From Stichopus chloronotus (taxonomy: Eukaryota > Echinodermata > Holothuroidea > Aspidochirotida > Stichopodidae): 64,000 nt of DNA. Position numbers and translations under genes: made by a program. Under the pieces are notes generated by a model. It saw nothing but the letters and a program-made list of their open reading frames with translations, was not told the DNA's origin and made no database searches. The stretch covers positions 1,426,001-1,490,000 of the forward strand of contig CM037837.1 of the NCBI GenBank assembly GCA_021234535.1, read 5' to 3'. Of the stretch, positions 38,001 to 50,000 are shown one piece after another. The stretch's first letter is position 1; each line of letters starts with the position of its first letter.

Positions 38001-41000
38001 GGCACCTCTTGGGCTCATCAACGACCCTATGCTATGTTGACTTTAAGCACATTAAGCTTAGCAAAATGCCACTGGGGCATACTTACTTGACGTCATTTCC
38101 TTCTAACCTAGATTTTAAATACAGAAAACAAAACCGTATCGCAAAACAACTTATGCTTGTGCAATACTACAAACTCATAACTAATGTTTTACAGCTCGGC
38201 TACGAAAACACTCACCATCGCTTTGACCTCTCGATTTCACATTACTGCGCTACTGAGAATCCACAATGATATTCACCATATACTACATACCTTTCACTAT
38301 CACAACAGAAGAATACTTAATGATACTTACCATGTACTATGTACCTTTCACTATCACAAATAAAGAACCCTTAACGATACTCACCATCTACATGGCCTTT
38401 CACTACCACAATTGCATTTATTTTTGGATTATCATTTTCACCCTGTGGACAAAGGACGAGAAAAAAAATTTACAAATTTGGTGACAATGAATTCTTAAAG
38501 GAAAGAATGAATTCTGTGCACTCTATATATACTGCACTGTCATAATCATAATGAGATATAAATAGCCCCAGTACACCACATATTATGGCTTAAAGTGATT
38601 GCGTGCATAGGCAAAAAGTGAAAACATTGAAATTTCATCTACAAAAGTTTGGTAAGGCTTTTAAGTGCACCATTCAAACAATCTGGGAAAATAAATAGGT
38701 TTCAGTAGGGTTAATTCTGCCAAATGATTTCAAATCCTTCTAACATAACGACAAACACTGTAGAGTACGATGATGTAGTGGTTGACAGTTTTTCATTCAA
38801 ATCAACCGTGTGCTTCTTTGAACAAGCCAATGAGAAGTGTTGAATATTCAATTAGTCAAAACAACTCAGGATCACTGAGGCCGCAATATTGTGATTTATT
38901 GGCAGTTTATTGGTATATACAGTGCTTCCTTTCATCAAATACTACAATTCCCAATACCAGCCGAAGGAGTAACGACTTGAATAGCATGTTTTTGATACAC
39001 CAGTGATATTTGCACTGTTGTATATTCATTATGTAGGCGCTTATAGTAAGAACCATTCATTTTCAAATATGATTTCTGTTTTTCACTCTTTTCATGCCAA
39101 TCCCATTGATTTCAAAGTAGTTACTGTGATTTTCCTTCATTGAAAGACGTAGTCCATTCATGTTCAACCTCGCGAATAAATTTAAAAATAAGGAAAAAGT
39201 TAAGGTCAAACATAATCTCACTGTATCTTTCTGGTTTTTCAGTACACACGCAATCACTTTAAAGAATTATAGGTAGGAAATGTGAGAAATACTTTACATA
39301 ATTCTTCCATGGAGTATTCTTTAAATAGGCAACAAGCATGCGCACAGTGTTCTCCAGAGATTTGCAAGAGAAGGGGGGTGGGGAAGGGCCTGAGGGGTCA
39401 CATGTGAAATGCATATCCCGTTACAAAGTGACTGCCATGAGGGGTGAGAAGGGGGTCAAACTTCCAGAATTTTGGTAATTGACATGCTAAATCATGCAAA
39501 ATGGTGCCACTCACAGACAATTTTTCATTCTCTTTGAAATGGCAATTGCCTTTTGTCAACTTTTTTTCAACCGGGCAGAGACTTTTTAGGAGGAGCAAAA
39601 CTCAACTTTAGGGTGAAAATTTTTTAACAATTTATGCTCACATTGAACTTTACATTTGGTCATTATCTTCTTTTGTGAGAGAGAACTCCTAAACTCTTTT
39701 GTAAACTTTGTATATTTGATGTTTTTTTTTTTTGTTCGTATCAAAGCATCAGTTTTCGTTCATTACATTTTAAGGTAATTGTCAAACACCTGATTTTGGT
39801 TTGCACAATCAGGGATTTGGTGTTGGTGCAGGGCTGATTGTTTGGTCTTCAGCAAAAAACTGAAAGACTTGGACAGAACAGATACGGAAAGCAACAGCTC
39901 GCACGGTATTTATGTGTTGGTTTTGATTTTGCATGAATTGCATGAATTAACACAATTACGATCTATGCAGTATCACATACAGAACTTAACGGTCCATCAT
40001 TCCCTTAATTTACTTTTGCTCCACATAGTAGCATCTTTAATGCAAGCTTTTATTTCTCTTTAGTACAGTAGTTTTGTTAGTTTTTTGTCTTTTGGAGCTT
40101 TCTCCCACCAATGAAGGTCCGTGCCTGATGTTATACGATTTCCTACGACACCTTCCGATTTCCTATCTGCCTCAAGACAGCTGTTTGGGCTGCAGCTGGT
40201 CTAAACTTGTGAATCATGTTTCACATATGATACAACTTTACTTACAATAACTGAATAAATGAATGACTGTAAAGTTTATTCAGGAAACTTAAAATGGTGG
40301 CTACTGCATGCACTTTTTATTATCAATTTTATGTTTTTACAGTCATGTGTTGTTTTTAAAACTTTCAGCAAAATTAGTAACTTCTGTGAACTTTTGTATT
40401 AAGGTTTATTTTACAGCTTGCAGTCTAGTTACAGGTAACTGGTAAATTTTTCTCCCATTCCTGAATTGCATGTCTCTATAAATCCAATCTTCTGCCATTT
40501 TGATTTCATGTTTGTTTCATAAGGTGGATGATGAAGTAACCTTGAAAATCAGTACCAAGACATAAATAATGACTTCCTATACAGTATGCTACCATTAAGA
40601 ATGTAGGAATAGGTCAGCATCATACTTACAGAAATATACAGTGCAATAACAGCTGACACAATTTCAAAGAATACAATACAGTACCTTCAAAAACGACACT
40701 TTTAAATGTCCATCAAATTCAGAAGCTACCCTGTTGACAGTCAACTTTCCCTTTGAGATTGCAAAAGGGATAATTTCGTCATGGGCCGTCCCCAGGCCGA
40801 CTCTGTCGAATATATCAAGATCTGTGACCACTGGGACAGTTGTTGAGGGAAACATCGAAAACCTGAGGATTGAAAAGACAGCCAGGAAAGAGAAAGGATG
40901 AACTAGTGGAGAAAAGATATGATAGAATGCCAGTGTATTCATCTCGACTGTAAATTTGTGGTATCAAACGTAGCCAAAATCCATCACACTGCAGGATGCT

Positions 41001-44000
41001 TGTTTAAAGGGGAAATCAGGGTTTTGACTGAGAAAATTCACCTTTAGTTGATTTTTCTTTCTAAACTGATTGTTCACCGAAATATAGAGACGTTGCGGAG
41101 GGTTTGAAGGTAGAAGAAACAGGTAATTATTGCGTTAGTTACTGTTGAATGAGAACTTTCAATATTTGTCGGGTACAAAAAATAAACGTTCATGTACGAG
41201 ACAAGACAGCCTCCTCTAGATACGATGACCAATCACAGCGCAAGACTGAGATGACGTTATATGAATAAACAGAACTGAATGTTTACGGTTCCCATGTTGT
41301 TCGTGCATTGTGCAATGCTAAGTAAATGAGAGTTTAGTGATAGTTGATGATACATACAGCACACAGTAGGCTACGTATGAAACTGTTCAGCCACACCTCC
41401 TCATACCTTGAAAAGGTGATAGTATTGAATATTCATATTTGATCTGATGAATATGAATGTTACAGACTTTCGGAGTTCTTCACAAATTTTTTGCGAATTT
41501 GACTCGTTTCTCCAAATTGTCCAAATGTTTTGAGGTAATCTTGATCATATTTGTTAGTTATAACTCATTGTGTGATACCGGTGGGGAATTGTAATGAAAT
41601 AAATTATGAAAATAAACCCTGATTTCCACCTTTAATGTACAATATGGTATACTGTAGTACAGGTGTGTAACTGATAGAAATGCAGGTCTTCCTGAGCTAC
41701 TCTAAAGATAAAACGTGCAAGTTGTACTCTGAGAAATAATTCTAATACACACAGAGATACAGAAAGAGACTTGTAGAGTACTATTAGTCTATCACCCAGG
41801 ATACCGTGAAGAATATTGCACATTCATAATACCACAATGTGCACATACACTGCACTGTTTCACTATGGTTGATTTCATGTGGAATTCCAAAAGCCATAAA
41901 AAAAAAATAGTTTACACTGCTAGGCGAATGTCCTTCATTGATGCATTACATCTACTGTACTTCATTGGCCATTTTTTCCCCATCAAAATCCATGTCATGT
42001 GTAAAAAATTTGCTGCCTCCCGTGAGGTCAACACACATGCCATTTTGAATAAATATTGCATGGACTTTGAAACCATCTTTCTGGTTAATTTTTTTCACTG
42101 AAAAAAGTAGCAGATTCATTTCAAATACTATGTTTGGTATTATAATTTTTATTATTTTTATCTTATTTTTTAATGTTGGTTTATGATTACAGTTTCTGGG
42201 TGTAGAGGGTGAATTTCATTGCAACCTGTCGCTTCTCCTTCTTTATGGGTGGGAGGACTTTCAACACATAACAACGTAACAGCCATCACACTTTTAATAT
42301 GAAAAAGTTGATTAAAAATGTGAAATTAATGATCAAATGAAAAAATACTTTGGATAATTTAAAATTCATAGTGACCTGGAGTCAAAACATAAGTTTCATC
42401 TAGAACCATTCCATGTAAAGTTTTTTTTTCTTCCATCCAAATATGTAACACCCATCAGAAAGGGGATGACAGATGGTAAAATAAGCTCCCCGTGGCTCAT
42501 ACTAACAAGGTCATGGCATCACACAGTTGACTGACAGGGTAGCAATTGATGCTGTACAGTAATATATACTGTACTCTTTCACTATATGTTTCAGACACTA
42601 TTTTGAGTAACTCAGTGACAAATTCAAAAGAAAAGTGGTTTGTACAAAAAACTGAATATTCAACCCTAGTCACCAAGTATACCGTAGTGAGAGTGTTATT
42701 TAATTACTCAATTAAACATTGTCCTACGCATGAGTGAAAGAGTTTCCAGCATCGTTCAGTTACTACTATCAATACCCTTTTGGTCAGCTGTGTGATGTGA
42801 TGGTCTTAATTACTAGACTCATCAAGTATTTTTATCTGGAATGTAACACCTGTCCACACCCTGTGTGATGGGTGTAACACATTTTAATGGTAACTAATAA
42901 CTTTTCAAGGAATGACTCCAGATTCAACTTATGACTTCAAGACACTATGAATTTAGAAGAGTCATAGTATTTTCTAATTTAAAGATCACTCCACATTCAT
43001 ACTTGATTTTTTTTTTTTGGTTCAAAATGTGACAGATGTTATGTTGCTATATTTTGAAAGTTCTTCTTAGGTAACCAAATGAAATTCAAGTTCCTCAGTC
43101 TGGTTAAAAGTGTTGTCGATGGGGTCATCTTTACAGTGGAAAGCTTACGTAGTACACCTCCCGCATACGTTTATCTTTTTGTTTCTGACAAGAACTGAAT
43201 GCCAGCCCACCCTCTTTTCTTTCATAGTTCATCAGCATCGGGGAGAAAAAAAAAAAGAATTCAAGTACCCTACTTATTTTTTTAAAAAAAATTCATACAC
43301 CAAAAGAAGATGAAGAGAGGAAAGATGTTAAGTGAATGTAGTTAAAATGAGGAACAGCTGTATGGATCAAACTCACACGAATTGAAAACAGGCTGTTCAA
43401 ACTTCGCTGATGGGGTCACAAAGATCGGACATCGGGTACAGTATGTCCAGTTTACAGTAAGTTGATAACTTACAGTAGTGCTGCACTGCCACTGAGCACT
43501 TCTGATGTGTGTTTCATCAGATTCCGTACACACTGTAACTTGGGCTCAAGCACACCGTGTACACCACACACACACGTACACAGTTATTGTCCTGTATCTC
43601 TTCAGTATACATTGCAATTCTAGATAACCTAATTGAACTTGTACCATACTGTATGCAGTTCATTTTCATGTTACATAATGTCACCAAAAGAGCACATGTT
43701 ACAAAGACAAAAGTTTGTCTGATGTTTTCTTCTCTGATATTTGAAATGACAAACAAGGATTTAGCAAAATTTAGCAAAAGTTATTCAAGGAGAACACTTC
43801 ATGTACTACATACGATCATTGATTGTATCCTCTCAGAAAACTCTGCTTGCAAACAGAGCAGCACTCATCCTCTCTGTTGTAACTGGAACACTGTCAGTCT
43901 GTCACAAATTATGAGCTTGTCTCTCAGTATAACTCCTCCTCTGAATTAAACTACTGTACATGCAATCCATCACCCATGGTTACCAGCTGATGGAAATGTT

Positions 44001-47000
44001 TTCATCTGTGCATTATGAGCACTGTATTGCATTCAACATGTAGCATTTTCAGACCAACTCTTGATCGTAGTGGATGGTTCTTTGTGATGGATGTACCCTC
44101 ACAGAGCAATCTCATTTACAGTTCAAACAAGAGATGTGAAAGATTTGGAAAACAAAAAAATGTTAAAATGCTTATTTTTAATATCCTGGAAACATTTAGG
44201 AATTGTAAGTGTGCAATAAGGGTGAAGGGTTTAATTGACGAATGGAAAACACAATGAGAGCCCTTCCCACATGTCAGACAACAAGTGGGTCACCTGCAAC
44301 TGCATGTAAATTTAAGAAGTGGACAGTTTTGAGTAATAAACATACAGTACTGTGCAGTACGCACATGATAGTAGTCTACAAATATTAGATTGAAAGCAGT
44401 GATTGGTTGGCGTATTAACATTAGATTGAAAGCAGTGACTGGTTGGCTTATTAATACTAGATTGAAAGCAGTGACTAGTTGGCTTATTGATATCAGATTG
44501 AAAGCAGTGATTAGCTGGCATATTAATATTAGATTGAAAGCAGTGATTAGTTGGCTTATAAATAATTGGATTGAAAGCAGTGATTCGCTGGTGTATTAAT
44601 ATTAGATTGAAAACAGTGATTAGCTGGCATACAGGTACAGTATACCACAGTATGTCACATACTCAAAACCAACTGTTTGTACAGAACATCTTTCCTAAAA
44701 GTACAGATTCTATACAACTGTGTGATGTTATATTTAAAATATTTTACCTCAATGTTTTCAAACCAGAATATAGGCTGTAATGTTTGGAAGTGATTTTACA
44801 GTACTAGCAGATGTGACATACAGTGTACAGCATTCTATTAAATTAAGGTGAAACTTTCCTACTGACTTACGATCTGATGATCTAAAGACTGACCGGTCCC
44901 TAATGCCCATGGAATTATGACATGTAGATCAGATTATTGAGTGACAATATTCCTGAATTTGTTCATAAAAAGATAAATGGAAGAGAAAGGTTTTGACTCC
45001 AACAACAGTCTGACTGACCGGTGTACGTGACACATGTAAACACCAGTGATGACGCTAAGTAATAACCCTGGCATCAAAGACAACCATACTCTAACGCAGG
45101 ATGGCCAAATTCTGTTACAAGGTTGTCCTTCAGAATACTGTACTCAAATTTAGTTAGTGCTTGGATCAGATTTTACTTTAATAATACAGTATCTGTAAAC
45201 GACATCATGAAATATGTGGTGATGAACTTGGCTAAAAAGCAGAATGCAAGTGGGTTCATGGTATGTACAGTATAGCAAACTAGAAATAAGTCATTGCATA
45301 AGTTTTGAAAGGGCAACTACTGTAAATTTTTGAAAAGGACAAATGTTACGCCATATTTGTCTCTTGAACTACCAGATGATATTGTTGAAAATTTTAACAC
45401 CTAGGTTACATTAATCTGCAGTATAATGAGTGACATTGTTCAATAGTCACCTACCCTATGCACTATAAGACAGCAATTGAAGGGATTTGAGAAAATGAAG
45501 GAAGTGTGCAAGTCAAATATTACTGCACATTCAATGCTGCATGATCTAAATTGAAACCTACTGAAGTGTAACCCACTGTAACATCAACTCATCCTGATCC
45601 ACGGTGCTGTTAAGTTGTACTGTGACAGCTGCCATTCAACGAATCACGCTGAATATTTAATGGGCAATTTCGACTGAAAGGTTACCGAAGTAAAGGCTTC
45701 CATATTGGATAAATGTCAAACCACGAGAGGATTATGCTTGCCACTGTAAACTAAAAACTCACCTGAGTGCATGGATACATTTACGATATGGTACAGCTAG
45801 TATTCTATATGGAACAGTGAGTAACACAATGTGGCAACAAAGACTTGTCAAGAGCACTGCTTGTACACACTAGTTCGAAGTTATCTATTCCCTCAACAGT
45901 GCAGTAGCAATACATCAGTTAAAATGCAGCTGCAGATGAAAAAAAAAAAAAAAATATTTACAAAGCAGTATTTGGACAATGTATCTATGATCTTATTGTG
46001 CTGTATTTTTTCATTGCCAATAATATCGAAGAAACGAACTGATTGAAGAGGGAAGATGCCCTGTTCTGCAGGCAAAAGATCTGGACTGATAACAGGTACA
46101 ATGAAATTATTGGCTATAAATGCTATATTTGCAATCAAAAAATCAAAGAGAGAACATACTGTACAGTACACTAGTACTGTAACATATGTGACGAAAATTC
46201 ATCTGCTTGATAATCAACAGCACAGCTGCTGTGCTGTAAATTATACATGTACTGTAATGTATGAAAGCTACTGTAAAAACATGTACAATTAGGATGGATG
46301 TCCAACTTTTTCTGAATAAGGGGGCCACAATGCCACTTTGATCTTTATGGTGGGTTGAACAGGCTTCAAACAGGCTTCTGTATCTCTGTTGTTACATGAA
46401 TTTTCCCCTTCAATTCCTTTACAGTACTTTGCTTCTTGCTTTTAATCTAGCCAATGGGTTTACTGGACAGCATGTCTCTTCACTGGCTGTTTTTGGCCTG
46501 CCAGCAGTAGGTTGGCCAATCAGGGCCATGTTGATACATTTTCTACATTGCTACAGCTTTTATTTTGTCTGATTACTGACAGGCAAAATGCAAGGCATGG
46601 ATAATGGTCCATTTCCAATGTTTCCTGTCAGGATATCTGCATGTCACTGTGGTCACAATAAGTGCACAGTACCTGTCTGTGACATATAGGCCACAATGCA
46701 CTCGATGAACAACAGAATTCAGTGACCAGAGAGTCCCCATGACTTTGAGATTCCTTGCCAAAATTCATGAAATACAAAGGACAATATCAATTTCAGAAGT
46801 TCGAACACGTTACTCTTCTCAAGTTACTGTGTTCACAAGTTGCAACCTACTGATCGCTAGCGACCTCACATGACCGTAGACGTTCATAAAATGAACCGTG
46901 ATCACAAATGCTTAAGAGTTACAGACAAGTAGCAATGCTTAGCGATTTGAGACTCAACATTCAGTTGCTGAGATATGCTGGTGATCTCAAAATGCATTTT

Positions 47001-50000
47001 GAAATCCATCAAATACAAAAGGGATCATCTACTCACAATGAACAGCCTACACAAGTTTGAAGTCTCAGCAACTTTCCCTTATTTGAGATACTGTACCATG
47101 TTTACAACCTTTTCAGACTATGACCTCTGCTGCCCTCATGTGACCTTTGACCTCCACAAAATGGATGGAGGTCATGTATACTCATCAAGAGCTTCTAGTG
47201 TCAACAGTTTGTAAATTCTACCAACATTACTGAACATTGTAGGGATACCATCCTTAATTAAAGGGATTGGCCACCAATGACAAATTGATATTGCCTGAAA
47301 ATTAGGGGTATTGTTCTCTCTTTATTAGTGAAAACCATATCTTAATACCATGTTCCACTTGGAAGTTATGGATTTTATATAAAATATATAATTTAAAATA
47401 GTTCATCGCACTTTTCAAAATTTGCGATGTCACCCAGGCACAACATCTTGAGGATCGATCCCACCAGTTGTATTGCTTTCTTTACGCTTCATACTGTAGA
47501 TATCTCCTGTTCTGAAAGCAGATCAATCGTCTAAGTATATTGAAAAATACCCCACTTGGTCAAGAATGCAAAAAAAAATTTAGTCATGTAAACATACTGG
47601 TATATAACGAGACAGAGCCTAACCAACACTTGTTTTATCTTAACACAGTGTCTTAATCTAGAGGTTTAATGTAGAAGACAAAGACGTGCGAATACATCTC
47701 GGTTCAAAGTCCTTACGTTTTATATGTTGCCTAACATAGCCTATTACTAAGCTTACAGTGTATTAAGCCATTTAGGAATAAGAGTGCACAAATGTTGAAA
47801 GTTTTATACATTCACCTGAAGAAATCTGGAGGAAAATTTGGAGCATATTTCACCATACAGTAGTGCTATGAGAAACCGGTACTGCATGTGAGAACAACCT
47901 CTCTGATGTATTTGTCCTAACTCACAGGCACTCCTAAAATAATCATCCTTAGAAATGCCATGGCAAAATCAATTTTTACCACGGTAGTGCCATTTTACTT
48001 CAGCATTTTTTTGACGTAGCAATTTTGTACTCATGAGGGCTGTATGGTCATGGTGACTTCAAACAACATTTAATCTCCATGAAAAATGAAAGGGATCATC
48101 TACTCTCAATGGACTGCAAACACATCAAGTTTGAAGTTCCAGCAACATTTCTTCATTGAGATACTACTGTATGTTTACAAGGTTTTCAAACTGTGACCTC
48201 TACTGACCTCACATAAAATCTGACCTCCAAAAAAGTGACAGTGACCATGTATGTACAGTACTGATCAAGCAATATCAACTTAAGAGTCTCAAGTTCCAGC
48301 AACATTCAGTTGCTGAGATATCTCCCTTAGCAGGTATTTTCATATTTAAAGCCCTGATGACCTCAAATGACATCTGACACTCATGAAAGACATACTGTAG
48401 GGACCACCACTCACAATGGATTGACCACACCAACTTTGAAGTTCAAGCACAGTTCCCTTCTTGAGATATTACATTAACAAGCCAAGGCATCACACACACA
48501 CACACACACACACACCTACACACACACCATACAGTTGCTGCAGCACGGGAGAAAACTCAACAAGTTTAAGTGAGGCCTTTACAGTAGCTAGCCACTTGCA
48601 GCATACACTTTGTGATTACAACAAAGAGAAGAACAGTGCTGGACTCATGATGACACAAACAACTGTGTCCAGCTGTCCTCGATTAAATTTGTTGAAGTGC
48701 CACGTGCCTAAATGTTTCTGATATAATGTGCCACTGATGGTGTCCTGGGAGAAGGGTATTTGGGAGAGACTTCCCCTGCCCTCATTTGAAAATTCTTGTA
48801 TTTTTAAAGTGGCTCAGATGCAAAATGGTGCAAAGTATCTAGTCTGTGGTAAGTAACAGATTTACCTATTCTGAGACAAAATCATTTTAGTTAGCATGGT
48901 TAAAAAAAAGTTCAACTCTTCAAAAGTCCCCCCGTACTATTTGCACTCCATACCAGACCACATCACACACCACAAGTGCAAACCATGTGTGCAGCTTTGT
49001 ACCGCAATTTGAGAAAGCTTGTTCTAGTCCTTAGAAGTAATGTATGAAAATACACTGTAGCATAATACAGTGTGCCATCTTTCCTGACATTGTATTCCTT
49101 GAATAATTATGGAAAACAGTAAATGTACTTTAATTCTTTATTAGTAGTACATGATACCAAACTGTACTACAAGTATACATACTCTCCTTACCTAACTAGC
49201 ACATATCAAAGATGTTATTCTATTTCAAAGCAAACTTCCACTTTAAATTTACATTTTGTACCTTCATTTTTATTTCCATCCTTGGCCAAACGTCTTTCAG
49301 CTTCGTGACAATTCTGGACACGAATGACGTTCACACAGAATCTGTAGGCGGTGGAACTTGATGTTTGCTACATTGCCTTCTGCAAGCTTGCAAAAGGAGG
49401 CAGACAATGGGCTTCTAATGAAACACTGAACCTTAAGAGTATGGTCACTTAATCACAATGTCTTTCAGTTTCTACTTCCCACCCCCCACCACCTGCAATT
49501 GATTCTTTCATAACATAAGTATAGAACAATGAAGCATGTTCAGTGCGGTGGACGGAATCCAATTCAAACATTGTACATTTTGTCAGCCAGCTGATGATTC
49601 TGAAGATTGAAAGGATCGCAGTCTTCTTTCACAAGCAGGAAGTAATGTGCCACATCAGTGCGGGCATGTACTTTACCTACAGAAGATGTAGTAAGTTTTC
49701 ATGTGTATGTAACTGGCTGGATGGAGTAAGATTTTACGGGTAAACCCGGTTATGTGACTGAAACCAGCATGGTTTGAGTACTGGGGGTTAATTGCATTGA
49801 AGAGAAACTGAAATATCGAAAAACAGTAGTCTCGTAAAAATCGAGGATAACTTCGTGAATTACTGGAAGTTACAGTGAAACATTTGTGAAAATATCACCC
49901 ACAAAGAAATAACCTCAGAGTGGTTAGAGTAACACCATAGTGCCCTAAGGCCTCTCAAGCATACAAATATAGGGCCTGTTAGGTACACATACCCTGTATG

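Larger units (their letters stand above)
35078..38384 (-). other. Malectin intron 3, containing a minisatellite
   Basis: A 3.3 kb intron. Its centre (36270-37440) is a 50-54 bp tandem array. Diverged units continue toward exon 3, with two 54 bp units directly against the exon. The rest is ordinary AT-rich intron. Confidence 0.7.

Noticed and set aside
43557..43949. 130-codon open frame on the plus strand
   Set aside because: Low-complexity CACACA start, no family resemblance, and it lies inside malectin intron 1.
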